This document shows, one piece after another, positions 53,107 to 62,317 of a DNA stretch of 64,000 nucleotides (positions within the stretch are counted from its first letter, which is position 1; each line of letters opens with the position of its first letter). Below the pieces are notes generated by a model that did no database searches, was not told the origin of the DNA, and saw only the letters and a list, made by a program, of their open reading frames with translations. The DNA lies in contig NZ_JAWHTC010000002.1 in NCBI RefSeq assembly GCF_032586155.1, forward strand, positions 682,001 through 746,000. Direction: 5' to 3'. Made by a program: the position numbers and the translations under genes. This DNA is from JAWHTC01 sp032586155. GTDB lineage: Bacteria; Pseudomonadota; Alphaproteobacteria; Rhodobacterales; Rhodobacteraceae.

Positions 53107-53528
53107 TGGCTTTCGGGTGAGCCGATCACGTTGGACAGCTCAATCAGGTTGCCGTCGGGATCACGCAGGTAGATCGACAGTATCGGCCCCTGAGCACCGG
53201 TGCGCCGCACCGGCCCCTCCTCAACCTTCAACCCATTGGCCTGCAAGTATGTCAGCCAGTCGCCGACGGGCAAGTCGGTGAGAAAACACAAATCCGCCGA
53301 CCCCGGCGCAGGAGCGACCGCCTTGGGTTCGTACTCCGAACCGGCCACGTGTAGATTGATCTTCTGCGCTCCAAAAATCAGCGCATGACGGGTTGTTCCG
53401 TCCGCCGGGAAAAATTTTTCCGGCCGCATTCCTAAATGCCGGGTATAGAAATCCATCGTTGCCTCTAAATCGGTCACGGTTAGAACGAGGTGGTCGAGAG
53501 ATTGCACCGCAAATCCGCTTTCTACCAT
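53103..53528 (-). CDS. VOC-family protein
   Basis: 141 residues: QSLDHLVLTVTDLEATMDFY with the metal His, and LSIYLRDPDGNLIELSNV with the ligand Glu. This glyoxalase I/FosA-like pattern keeps the His-Glu pair of metal-dependent VOC enzymes. Convergent with the sugar dehydratase gene (4-base overlap) and divergent from the dehydratase at 53564. Substrate unknown. Confidence 0.9.
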   Translation of the reverse strand: MVESGFAVQSLDHLVLTVTDLEATMDFYTRHLGMRPEKFFPADGTTRHALIFGAQKINLHVAGSEYEPKAVAPAPGSADLCFLTDLPVGDWLTYLQANGLKVEEGPVRRTGAQGPILSIYLRDPDGNLIELSNVIGSPESH

Positions 53529-53563
53529 TGTCGTGCCTCGCTACGGGTTCTACCAATGAGCTC

Positions 53564-54373
53564 ATGCACGATGACAGCCCAGCTTCGATCCGTCAAAGCG
53601 ACGTGCTCGACCCTTCCCATGCCCGCGCCTTCCAGGCCGCGCTTGGACGCACCCCCAGCATCACAACCGGGGACGACCTGCCGCCTTTTTTCCACCAGCT
53701 CTACTTCTGGGAGGCCCGCCCACCGGCCGAGCTGGGTCGCGACGGCCACCCTCGCACAGGGCTGGGTTTGATCCCCGACATGGGCCTGCAGCGACGGATG
53801 TGGGCTGGCGGACAGCTAAAGTTCCACGCGCCGCTTATCGCCGGACAGCCCGCGGAAAAACAAAGTACGATCACCTCGGTCACGCGCAAGGCCGGTCGCA
53901 CCGGTCCGCTGGCTTTTGTCACCCTGCGACATGACATCCGCCAAGACGACCAGCTCTGCGTTACCGAGTACCAGGACTTGGTCTATCGCGAGGACCCTTC
54001 GCCGGATCAGCCACAATCAACACCCCCAATCGCTGCCACCGACGAAGAGACCAGTCGCCACCAAAGCTTCGACAGCACGCTCCTGTTCCGCTACTCAGCG
54101 CTTACCTTCAACGGCCACCGCATCCACTACGACCTCGACTATGCCACGCAGGTTGAAGGCTATGCCGGCCTTATCGTGCATGGCCCTCTTCTGGCGCAAT
54201 TCCTGATGCTGATGGCAACCGACCAACTCGGCCCGCTTGAAAGTTTCGTCTTCCGTGCCACGGCGCCACTGATACACACCGAAACCGCAACACTCTGCCG
54301 CCGTGACACCGCCCTCTGGGTGCGCGGCCCCGACGGTCGCCAATGTATGCAGGCCACAGCGACACCCGCCTGA
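53564..54373 (+). CDS. FAS1-like/MaoC-type acyl-CoA hydratase (mesaconyl-C4-CoA hydratase-like)
   Basis: 269 residues in two hot-dog halves; the second half keeps the hydratase motif RYSALTFNGHRIHYDLDYAT (catalytic Asn-His). The first half has FWEARPPAELGRDGHPRTGL. This layout is that of itaconyl/mesaconyl-CoA hydratases and HTD2-like proteins. Start at 53564 is uncertain because the ribosome binding site is weak. Substrate inferred by family only. Confidence 0.85.
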   Translation: MHDDSPASIRQSDVLDPSHARAFQAALGRTPSITTGDDLPPFFHQLYFWEARPPAELGRDGHPRTGLGLIPDMGLQRRMWAGGQLKFHAPLIAGQPAEKQSTITSVTRKAGRTGPLAFVTLRHDIRQDDQLCVTEYQDLVYREDPSPDQPQSTPPIAATDEETSRHQSFDSTLLFRYSALTFNGHRIHYDLDYATQVEGYAGLIVHGPLLAQFLMLMATDQLGPLESFVFRATAPLIHTETATLCRRDTALWVRGPDGRQCMQATATPA

Positions 54374-54514
54374 CCTGCCTCTTCATTTGACCAGAAATGT
54401 CCCAGGGAGCTTGACAGGCTGGCCCCTCGACCCGGGCTTGCCATACTGCCGAACACCTTATTTCAAAGAACGAAGGAGACCGCGGAGTGGGTGGGCGCGG
54501 CGCGGGTGCCCGAG

Positions 54515-55549
54515 TCAGAGAGACGCTTCAACCCGGAACCCCTCAGGGATTCCATCATGCCCCTCCAGCACGAGGTCGGTCATAACCCGAGCCACGCCTG
54601 GCCCCATGCCAAAGCCGATCTTGAACCCGCCATTGGCGATGAACTGCCCTTCGCAGATGGGATGCGCGCCCAACATCGGCGCCCGGCTCTTGGCACGCGG
54701 TCGTAGTCCGGCCCAACGCTCGATCACCCGTACCCTGCGCAACACCGGCACCGCCTCAAAGGCGCATTCCAGTACCTCGTCGAGCTGCCCATCCACCGAC
54801 GTTGGGTCCTCATAGTCACGTTCCGAGGTCGACCCGATCGCCACCGTGCCGTTCTCATGCGGCACCACATGGACCGCGTTGGCATAGATCTGCGGCAGGC
54901 CGCGCGCATCGAGGTCCAGAACCGCCCCCTGGCCCTTGACCCCGTTGCCGACCATTTTCCCAAGCGCCCCACTGATCCGCTCCAGGTCCCAGACTCCGGC
55001 GGCCCAGATCACCGCGCCGGCATCCGCGGCCTCTTCAACAATCTCGCCGCCCTTGGCCGCAATCGCCCGGGCCAGCGCTTGGCCAGCAGATCGCGGATGC
55101 ATCCGCGCAGTCAGATCGTCTCGGATCAGCCACCCGGTCGGGCTTGCAGGTGCCCACTCCCCGGCCTCTTCGGCCCGGATCACCTGCCAACGCGCCTTGC
55201 CTTGCCACAGCTCGGCCGCGGTTTCCGCGCGCCGCCGGGCCAATTCCAACCCGCGCTCATCCGCCACCGGTTGCAATCGACCCAACCGGGCATAACCGGG
55301 CGAGTCGCCACCGGCTTCGACCACCGATTTCCAGAACTCTTCCGCGGCGATCAGGCTGTCGAATTGAAACTTCTTCTTGTCGTTCCAGTTTTCAGGCACA
55401 TGCGGCGCTAGTGCACCGACCACCCCACCCGAGGCTCCTTTGCCCACACCGTTCGGATCAACCACCCGCACCGATGCGCCCCGGCTCAGGCATTCCCAGG
55501 CGATCGACAGGCCAAACACCCCCGCCCCCCGGATTGTCACGTCCACCAT
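54515..55549 (-). CDS. FAD-dependent oxidoreductase, MnmC C-domain-like
   Basis: 344 residues from the ATG at 55549 with GAGGGGG upstream. FAD-binding VTIRGAGVFGLSIAWECLSR, GASGGVVGALAPHVPENWND after it, and a C-terminal RWAGLRPRAKSRAPMLG with FIANGGFKIGFGMGPGVA. In E. coli MnmC this domain removes carboxymethyl from cmnm5U34 in tRNA; here it stands as a separate gene divergent from the MnmD-type methyltransferase, 66 bases away. Pairing is inferred; a general D-amino-acid-oxidase role is possible. Confidence 0.85.
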   Translation of the reverse strand: MVDVTIRGAGVFGLSIAWECLSRGASVRVVDPNGVGKGASGGVVGALAPHVPENWNDKKKFQFDSLIAAEEFWKSVVEAGGDSPGYARLGRLQPVADERGLELARRRAETAAELWQGKARWQVIRAEEAGEWAPASPTGWLIRDDLTARMHPRSAGQALARAIAAKGGEIVEEAADAGAVIWAAGVWDLERISGALGKMVGNGVKGQGAVLDLDARGLPQIYANAVHVVPHENGTVAIGSTSERDYEDPTSVDGQLDEVLECAFEAVPVLRRVRVIERWAGLRPRAKSRAPMLGAHPICEGQFIANGGFKIGFGMGPGVARVMTDLVLEGHDGIPEGFRVEASL

Positions 55550-55615
55550 TGCCAATGCCCCCTCTCGGCTTCATTGTCGCGCCGTTACAGCAATCTCTTA
55601 AGGGATCATGGGTCG

Positions 55616-56302
55616 ATGGGCCAGCAGGCAGAGATCGAATGGCGCGACGGTAAGGTGTGCGGGCAGGTGCCCGTGTCGACCCGCTTCGACGATCCGTATT
55701 TCAGCCTTGAAAACGGGTTGGACGAAACGTCTTACGTGTTTCTTGACGGCAATGACCTACCGGCACGGTTTGCAGACGGTTTCCACATTGCCGAGCTTGG
55801 TTTCGGCACCGGTCTGAACCTCCTGGCTGCGTTGCATCTCTGGCGCGCGTCGGGCCAGTCCGGAGTGTTGCACTTCACCACGTTCGAGGCCTTTCCCATG
55901 GCCGCCGATGACATGATCACCGCGCAATCCGCCTTCCCGAAATTGGCTGATCTCAGCGCCGAACTTGCCCCGCACTGGCAATCAGGCCAGCAAACAGTCA
56001 CCCTACCCGACCTGCATTTCGTGATGTTCAAAGGCGACGCCCGCGAAACCCTTCCTGAATGGCAGGGCCACGCCGATGCATGGTTCCTTGATGGCTTCTC
56101 TCCGGCCAAGAACCCCGAACTGTGGCAGGCCGACCTAATGGCGCAGGTGGGCGCTCACACCGCCCCCGGCGGCACAGCGTCCACCTATACCGCTGCAGGC
56201 TTCGTCCGGCGCGGCTTGCAAGAAGCAGGGTTCGAGGTATCACGCCGCTCCGGTTTTGGCCGCAAGCGCCACATGACCGTGGCAAGGATGCCCAAAACAT
56301 GA
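55616..56302 (+). CDS. mnmD: tRNA 5-aminomethyl-2-thiouridine methyltransferase (MnmD)
   Basis: 228 residues from the ATG at 55616: SLENGLDETSYVFLDGNDLP, then the AdoMet site FHIAELGFGTGLNLLAALHL and ADAWFLDGFSPAKNPELWQ, the N-terminal half of MnmC. It methylates nm5s2U34 to mnm5s2U34. Divergent from the FAD domain gene and overlapping the DMT gene by ATGA. Confidence 0.93.
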   Translation: MGQQAEIEWRDGKVCGQVPVSTRFDDPYFSLENGLDETSYVFLDGNDLPARFADGFHIAELGFGTGLNLLAALHLWRASGQSGVLHFTTFEAFPMAADDMITAQSAFPKLADLSAELAPHWQSGQQTVTLPDLHFVMFKGDARETLPEWQGHADAWFLDGFSPAKNPELWQADLMAQVGAHTAPGGTASTYTAAGFVRRGLQEAGFEVSRRSGFGRKRHMTVARMPKT

Positions 56303-57165
56303 GCCAGCAGAACACCCGCCTCGGCATCATGTTGATGGTGCTCACCACCTTCATCTTTGCTATGCAGGATGGCATCTCGCGCCATTTGGCGGGGGAGTAT
56401 AATACGCTGATGGTGGTCGCGGTACGCTATTGGTTCTTTGCCGCCTTTGTCATAACCGTCTCAGCGCGCAAGGCCGGAGGGCTGCGCAATGCCGCTGCCA
56501 CCTCGCAACCGGTACTGCAAATCAGCCGTGGCCTGATCCTGACCTTAGAAATCTGCATCGCCATCTATGGCTTCACCCTTCTGGGGCTTGTGGAAAGCCA
56601 CGCCATCTTTGCCTGCTACCCGCTGCTGGTCGCTGCCCTTTCGGGCCCGGTCTTGGGCGAGCAGGTCGGCTGGCGTCGCTGGGTGGCTATCGGCATCGGC
56701 TTCCTTGGCGTGCTGATCATCCTGCGGCCCGGGCTGGGGGTGTTTTCCCCCTATGCGCTGATACCGTTCGTCTCGGCACTTCTCTTCGCCATCTACGGCC
56801 TGATGAACCGCTACGCTGCCCGCCGCGACAGCGCCGCGACCTCGTTCTTCTGGACCGGTGTAGTCGGCGCGGTGGTCCTGACCCCCATTGGCATCCTCAG
56901 CTGGGAGCCGATGACCACTTCCGACTGGGCCTGGATGATTGCGCTCTGCATCACTGGGGCGCTGGGTCATTACACGTTGATTAAGGCTTATGAACAGGCC
57001 GAGGCCAGCGCGGTGCAGCCCTTTGCCTATCTGCAACTGGTCTTTGCCTCTGGTGTCGGTGTTCTTATCTTTGACGAGGTAATCGAACTGCCTGTCGCCA
57101 TCGGCGCGGGCGTGGTTGTGGCGGCAGGCCTATTCACTCTTTGGCGTGAGCGGCAGAATGCTTGA
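56299..57165 (+). CDS. EamA/DMT-family transporter
   Basis: 288 residues, ten membrane segments: MLMVLTTFIFAMQDGISRHL to LQLVFASGVGVLIFDEVIEL. Translationally coupled to mnmD. Its last 36 bases overlap the convergent transglycosylase gene. Substrate unknown. Confidence 0.9.
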   Translation: MSQQNTRLGIMLMVLTTFIFAMQDGISRHLAGEYNTLMVVAVRYWFFAAFVITVSARKAGGLRNAAATSQPVLQISRGLILTLEICIAIYGFTLLGLVESHAIFACYPLLVAALSGPVLGEQVGWRRWVAIGIGFLGVLIILRPGLGVFSPYALIPFVSALLFAIYGLMNRYAARRDSAATSFFWTGVVGAVVLTPIGILSWEPMTTSDWAWMIALCITGALGHYTLIKAYEQAEASAVQPFAYLQLVFASGVGVLIFDEVIELPVAIGAGVVVAAGLFTLWRERQNA

Positions 57166-59094
57166 GCCGACAAGCTCTTCCGAGAATGGCACCGGCAGCG
57201 CCTCTTTGCCTAATCGGGCGCGGTAAACCGGCAGGCTTTCCGACACCCGCATCACGTAGTTCCGGGTCTCGTCGAACGGGATATGTTCAATCCAGTCGAC
57301 GATATCGATCTGGCCTTTCAGCGGATTGCCATATTCCTTCATCCAGCGCACCGGCCGCCCCGGCCCGGCGTTATAGCCGGCCGAGACCATGATCACGTTG
57401 CCCTCGAACTGCTTCGACAGGGTCGCCAGATAGGCGCTTCCCAGCACTGCGTTGTATTCCCAGTCGTTCAGCACCGCCGCCGGGTCATGATCAAGCTTCA
57501 ATCCCTGCGCCACCTGCCGCGCCGTGGCCGGCATGACCTGCATCAACCCCTGCGCCCCGGCACCGGACACCACATGTGGATCGAACTCGCTCTCGCGCCG
57601 GGCAATGGCCAGAGCCATTTCCATCGGTACCGGCAGGTCCATATCGGTCATCGGGTGCAGCGGATAATAGGGTGCCGGGATCACGATGGTGCGCCGCGCC
57701 GCCGCCTTGCCCAGCATCACCCCAAGATGCGGAGCGCCCCAATCCTCAACCATGTTGGCCAACTGCCCTACCCCCTTGCGGTCCTGGGTCTCGGCAATCT
57801 GTAGGATGAAGCGTTCGGCAGTGTTCAAGTCGTCCATCGCAAGGGAAAGCGCCGCGACCTGAGCCAAGTCACTCCCGGCAAACTCGGCCTCCTGCCAGGC
57901 GGGGAAATACTCGGCCCCTTTTAGGGCCACATCCGCACCGATGCCTGCCTTTTCGGTAGCCAACAAGCCGTAAAAACTGGTCTGGTAATTCGCGCCTTCT
58001 GCGTAAGCCGCCTGTGCCGCGTCCTTGTCTCCCAGCGCGGTATGGGCCTCACCAATCCAGTAGCCCGCCCGGCCCAGTGAAATCGGGGTAAACACCGCCT
58101 CCTTGAAATTCTCGAAATGTGCCAATGCAGTGGCCGGATCGTTCAGTTTCCGTAGCGACAGATAGCCCGCCAACCATTCCAAATCGGAATAGGACGATCC
58201 TTCGACCAGCCCGTGATTGGTGGCGATGCGATAGGCCAGCTTTGCCTCGTCGTCACGCATCATCCGTCGCGCCAAGTTGCGCCGCCATCCAGCCCAGCGC
58301 GTGGGTTCACCCAACGTGTCCGCTTGGGAACGCTGGTTCAGAAGCTGAATCGCGTTGCCGACATGGCCCTTGCTCAGCCGCCATAGGAAACGCTCATAGG
58401 CCAGCCCCGGATCGTCTTTGAGCTTGTCAGGCACGGCCCCGATCAGCGCATCCGGATTGCCCGCCCGGCCGCGCAACGCCTGCCGCGCAGCGGCCAGCTT
58501 GCGGTGATCCTCGTCCACCAGCGGCAGCATCAATTCCGCGTCGCGCTTGAGCCCGCGCCACAAGGCCATGTCTAACCGCGCCTCGTGATGCGGTTTCAGG
58601 ATCTTACGATAGCGTTCGGCAAAGGAGTGGTGATCCCTCTCGCTCAGATCGAAACTGCGCCATGCCAGCACCACCTCGGCATGGGCCTCGCCCTGCTCTC
58701 CTGCCTCAAGCAACGATTCCGCAAACAGAAGCACACCTTTGCCGGTTTGCGGTGCTTCCTCGCGAAAGAACGCGATGATCTCATCCCGCTGTGCACCGGC
58801 CATTGATGCCTCGGACCGCTTGCGCAAAAGCTTCAACCCGGGCCAATGGGAGTGATCCGCCAGGAACGCCTTCACATCGGCAAAACTGCCCATGCCTGCA
58901 CGCAACCTGTGCCATTCGATCAGTGATACGGCGGCGGGGCCTTCACGCAACGCCAGCGCCCCGGCGCGGTCCCAGTCGCCGCGCTTCATCGCATGCAAAG
59001 CACTGGCCAGCGGGCGCGGTGCGGTCTCGGCATCGGCCGCGATCAGTGGGACCGGACCCAAAAGACACAAAATAACGGCCCAAACCCGCAACAT
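57130..59094 (-). CDS. Soluble-type lytic murein transglycosylase (Slt family)
   Basis: 654 residues from the ATG at 59094, preceded by a TTG that opens the frame. Signal peptide MLRVWAVILCLLGPVPLIAA. A long alpha-superhelical domain of tetratricopeptide-like helices covers residues 30-480. The catalytic domain has the Glu in ALAIARRESEFDPHVVSGAG, then AQGLMQVMPATARQVAQGL and ATLSKQFEGNVIMVSAGYNA. Cleaves peptidoglycan with 1,6-anhydro ends. Divergent from dapA. Confidence 0.93.
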   Translation of the reverse strand: MLRVWAVILCLLGPVPLIAADAETAPRPLASALHAMKRGDWDRAGALALREGPAAVSLIEWHRLRAGMGSFADVKAFLADHSHWPGLKLLRKRSEASMAGAQRDEIIAFFREEAPQTGKGVLLFAESLLEAGEQGEAHAEVVLAWRSFDLSERDHHSFAERYRKILKPHHEARLDMALWRGLKRDAELMLPLVDEDHRKLAAARQALRGRAGNPDALIGAVPDKLKDDPGLAYERFLWRLSKGHVGNAIQLLNQRSQADTLGEPTRWAGWRRNLARRMMRDDEAKLAYRIATNHGLVEGSSYSDLEWLAGYLSLRKLNDPATALAHFENFKEAVFTPISLGRAGYWIGEAHTALGDKDAAQAAYAEGANYQTSFYGLLATEKAGIGADVALKGAEYFPAWQEAEFAGSDLAQVAALSLAMDDLNTAERFILQIAETQDRKGVGQLANMVEDWGAPHLGVMLGKAAARRTIVIPAPYYPLHPMTDMDLPVPMEMALAIARRESEFDPHVVSGAGAQGLMQVMPATARQVAQGLKLDHDPAAVLNDWEYNAVLGSAYLATLSKQFEGNVIMVSAGYNAGPGRPVRWMKEYGNPLKGQIDIVDWIEHIPFDETRNYVMRVSESLPVYRARLGKEALPVPFSEELVGSSILPLTPKSE

Positions 59095-59252
59095 CTCTTG
59101 CAATTCCCAAATTGAATCCGGATAGACATGCCCAGCATAGCGCCCAAATGCCAGCCATCAATTCACAAACCCGATGGGTGGCGCCGGTCCGCCGGTTATG
59201 GGTTATTTCGAGACCGGGTTCGCACCCGCCAATGACAAGAAGGAGCGTCACC

Positions 59253-60128
59253 ATGTTAAAAGGGTCCCTAACTGCCCTGGTCACGCCGTTCAAGAACGGC
59301 GAGCTGGATCTGGAGACACTCAAGAAACTTGTCGAATGGCATATCGGCGAAGGGACGCACGGCTTCGTTCCCGTCGGCACAACCGGTGAAAGCCCGACCT
59401 TGACCCACGAAGAGCACGATGCTGTTGTCGAGTGCGTTGTTGAAACCACGGCCGGCCGTGTCCCCGTGATTGCCGGAGCAGGCAGCAATAACACGTTGGA
59501 ATCGATCCGTTTGGCACAGGCCGCCGAAAAGGCCGGCGCCGATGGTATCCTTGTGGTCACGCCCTATTACAACAAGCCGACGCAGCAGGGTTTGATCGCG
59601 CATTTTACCGCGATCCATGATTGCTGCAATCTGCCGATCATCATCTACAACATCCCGCCGCGCTCGGTAGTCGACATGACCCCAACCACCATGGGATTGC
59701 TGGCCAAGCTGCCGCGAATCGCGGGTGTGAAGGATGCCACCGGTGACCTCAGCCGCGTCCCTCATCAGCGCATCACCTGCGGGCCGGACTTCATCCAGTT
59801 GTCGGGAGAAGACGCCACTGCGCTGGGCTACAACGCCCATGGCGGAGTGGGCTGCATCTCGGTCACGGCCAATGTCGCACCCAAGCTTTGCTCGCAGATG
59901 CAAGAGGCGACGCTTGAGGGTGACTACACCAAGGCGCTGGAACTGCTGGACCGGCTGATGCCGCTGCATATCGCCATCTTTACCGAGCCGGGTCTGTGCG
60001 GCGCAAAATACGCCATGTCGCAGCTTGATCTGTGCAGCGACGAAGTGCGCCTGCCTCTGGTCGGCATCTCGGATGACACCAAGGCCAAGATCGACGCCGC
60101 CATGCGTCACGCCGGCCTGATGAACTGA
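59253..60128 (+). CDS. dapA: 4-hydroxy-tetrahydrodipicolinate synthase
   Basis: First committed step of lysine and diaminopimelate synthesis. 291 residues from the ATG at 59253 (AAGGAG upstream). Active-site Lys in RIAGVKDATGDLSR, Tyr in VVTPYYNKPTQQGL and GTTGESPTL for pyruvate binding. Confidence 0.97.
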   Translation: MLKGSLTALVTPFKNGELDLETLKKLVEWHIGEGTHGFVPVGTTGESPTLTHEEHDAVVECVVETTAGRVPVIAGAGSNNTLESIRLAQAAEKAGADGILVVTPYYNKPTQQGLIAHFTAIHDCCNLPIIIYNIPPRSVVDMTPTTMGLLAKLPRIAGVKDATGDLSRVPHQRITCGPDFIQLSGEDATALGYNAHGGVGCISVTANVAPKLCSQMQEATLEGDYTKALELLDRLMPLHIAIFTEPGLCGAKYAMSQLDLCSDEVRLPLVGISDDTKAKIDAAMRHAGLMN

Positions 60129-60146
60129 ACATATGGTATAACGCCA

Positions 60147-60177
60147 AGAGCCCCGCCCCCTCGGGCGGGGTTTTCTA
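60147..60177 (+). terminator. Rho-independent terminator of dapA
   Basis: CCCCGCCC, loop CCTC, GGGCGGGG and TTTTCTATTT, about 20 bases after the dapA stop. Confidence 0.9.
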
Positions 60178-60213
60178 TTTCTAAAAGGCCTCAAGGCCAG
60201 AACGGATGAACCC

Positions 60214-62256
60214 GTGAAACAGACCATTGCAGACGCGCTTGCGGCACAAGGCTATGACAGCCTGACCCCTGTGCAAGAGGCCGTAACCAACCCGGAACTG
60301 GCCGAGGCCGACCTTCTGGTGTCGGCCCAGACCGGATCGGGCAAGACCGTGGGATTCGGCCTTGCCATAGCGCCCACCCTTCTGGGTGAAGACGATAGGT
60401 TCGGCCCTGCGGCAGCCCCGCTCGCGCTGATCATCGCGCCCACGCGGGAACTGGCCCTGCAGGTAAAACGCGAGCTTAGCTGGCTCTATGGCAAGGCCGG
60501 TGCCGTTCTGGCCTCTTGCGTTGGTGGCATGGACATGCGTGACGAACGCCGGGCGCTGGCCCGTGGCGCGCATGTCGTGGTTGCCACGCCGGGACGTCTG
60601 CGTGACCACATCATGCGCGGCGCCATCGACCTCGGCGAATTGCGCGCCGCCGTTCTGGACGAGGCAGACGAGATGCTCGACCTCGGTTTTCGCGAGGACC
60701 TCGAATTCATCCTTGGCGAAACCCCCGAAACCCGCCGCACGCTTCTGTTTTCGGCCACCGTGCCGCGCGGCATTGCGGCGCTGGCCAAGGGCTATCAGCG
60801 CGACGCGATCCGGGTCACCACCCTGGCCGAAACCACGCAACATGCCGATATCGACTATCACGCCATGAACGTGGCCCAGCACGACACCGAAAACGCCATC
60901 ATCAACGTGCTGCGCTATCACGAGGCGCCGAATGCGCTGGTCTTTGCCAATACCCGCGCGATGGTGGCCCGGATGACCACGCGGTTGTCGAACCGTGGTT
61001 TCTCGGTCGTGTCCCTGTCGGGTGAGCTGTCGCAATCCGAACGCAGCCACGCGCTTCAGGCGATGCGCGATGGCCGGGCGCGGATCTGTGTGGCGACCGA
61101 CGTGGCAGCGCGCGGCATCGACCTGCCCAAACTCGATCTGGTGATCCACGCCGAATTGCCCTCAAACCACGAGACCCTTCTGCACCGCTCGGGCCGCACG
61201 GGTCGCGCTGGGCGCAAGGGGGTCAGTGCCCTGATCGTGCCACCGAAACTGCGCCGCAAGGCTGAACGCCTGCTGAACATGGCCAAGCTGACCGCTACTT
61301 GGGCACCTGCACCCTCGGCTGAGGCGGTGAATGAGCGCGACGAAGAGCGAATGCTTGCCGATCCGATGTGGTACGAGCCGCTGACCAAGTCCGAGGAAGG
61401 CCCGATTGCAAAGTTGATGGCGCAGTTTTCGCCCGAACAGCTGGCAGCGGCCTATCTGCGGCTCTACCACATGCGCCAGTCAGCCCCGGAAGAGCTGTCG
61501 CCGCCCGACACCAAACCTGCCAAGTCGCCGCGCAAGGAATTCGGCCCCAGTGTCTGGTTCTCGATTGCAGGCGGGCGCAAGAAAGAGGCCGAGCCGCGTC
61601 GTCTTTTGCCCATGCTGTGCAAGGCGGGCGATCTGACCAAAGACGATATCGGCGCGATCCGGATCCAATATGACGCCTCCTATGTGGAAATCCGCGAAGC
61701 CTCGGTTGACGGGTTCCTGAAGGCCCTAGGTGACGAGATGGTAGTCGAAGGCGGCAGCGCCGTTACCCGGCTCGACAAGGCACCCGAGTTCGCCCCCCGC
61801 CCCGGTCCCCGCGGGAAACCGCCGGGCGGCAAGCCCCATCGTGGCAAGCCGCAGGGTGGCAAACCCAAGCCCCGGTTCGAAGCTGCCCAAGAAGGGGACG
61901 CCCCGAAACCGCGCAAGTCTCGGCACACCAAGCCTGACACGTCCTCCGCCCCGATCGACTGGAACGACGATCCGGCGCCGCGGCAGAAAAAGCCCAAACC
62001 CGGCGCGAAGAAACCCCATCGCAAACCGGCGCCCAAGCCCACCGATGGGGCGGTGAGCGAGATCAGGAAAAAACGCTCGTCCGATCCGTCGAAAAGCCTG
62101 CGTTCGGATGGCAAACCCAAGGGGATCGGCAAGCCCAAAGGCCCCAAACCGCCAGTTGGCAAACCGTCGAGCAAGAAGAACCGCGCCCGTCAAGCCGCCG
62201 CCAAACTGGCCAAGACCGGCAAGGGTGGGGATGCGAAACCACGGCGCGACAAGTAA
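60214..62256 (+). CDS. deaD: DEAD-box RNA helicase with a DbpA-like RNA-binding domain
   Basis: 680 residues from a GTG. RecA domain 1: TGSGKTVG (Walker A), APTRELALQ, DEADEMLDLGF, SAT. Domain 2: VFANTRAMVAR and HRSGRTGRAGRKG. A DbpA-type RNA-binding domain (SVWFSIAGGRKKEAEPRRLL onward) and a tail of about 160 residues rich in Lys, Pro and Gly (GKPPGGKPHRGKPQGGKPKP) follow. The tail probably binds RNA non-specifically. Helps ribosome assembly or cold-linked RNA unwinding. Confidence 0.95.
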   Translation: MKQTIADALAAQGYDSLTPVQEAVTNPELAEADLLVSAQTGSGKTVGFGLAIAPTLLGEDDRFGPAAAPLALIIAPTRELALQVKRELSWLYGKAGAVLASCVGGMDMRDERRALARGAHVVVATPGRLRDHIMRGAIDLGELRAAVLDEADEMLDLGFREDLEFILGETPETRRTLLFSATVPRGIAALAKGYQRDAIRVTTLAETTQHADIDYHAMNVAQHDTENAIINVLRYHEAPNALVFANTRAMVARMTTRLSNRGFSVVSLSGELSQSERSHALQAMRDGRARICVATDVAARGIDLPKLDLVIHAELPSNHETLLHRSGRTGRAGRKGVSALIVPPKLRRKAERLLNMAKLTATWAPAPSAEAVNERDEERMLADPMWYEPLTKSEEGPIAKLMAQFSPEQLAAAYLRLYHMRQSAPEELSPPDTKPAKSPRKEFGPSVWFSIAGGRKKEAEPRRLLPMLCKAGDLTKDDIGAIRIQYDASYVEIREASVDGFLKALGDEMVVEGGSAVTRLDKAPEFAPRPGPRGKPPGGKPHRGKPQGGKPKPRFEAAQEGDAPKPRKSRHTKPDTSSAPIDWNDDPAPRQKKPKPGAKKPHRKPAPKPTDGAVSEIRKKRSSDPSKSLRSDGKPKGIGKPKGPKPPVGKPSSKKNRARQAAAKLAKTGKGGDAKPRRDK

Positions 62257-62260
62257 AGAA

Positions 62261-62310
62261 GCGGGGCCGTTCGGCCCCGCCTGACGCGGGCGGACGCCCG
62301 CGTTTCCCTT
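62261..62310 (+). terminator. Two terminator hairpins after the helicase gene
   Basis: GCGGGGCC-GTTC-GGCCCCGC at 62261-62280 and a second GC-rich stem ACGCGGGCG/CGCCCGCGT at 62284-62303, followed by TTTCCCTTT. The convergent aminotransferase gene starts its stop 8 bases later, so both may serve both genes. Confidence 0.85.
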
Positions 62311-62317
62311 TCAGGTA

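Noticed and set aside
54412..54450. TTGACA-like box after the hydratase gene
   Set aside because: On the plus strand it would drive only the antisense of the FAD oxidoreductase gene, and no good -10 box follows.
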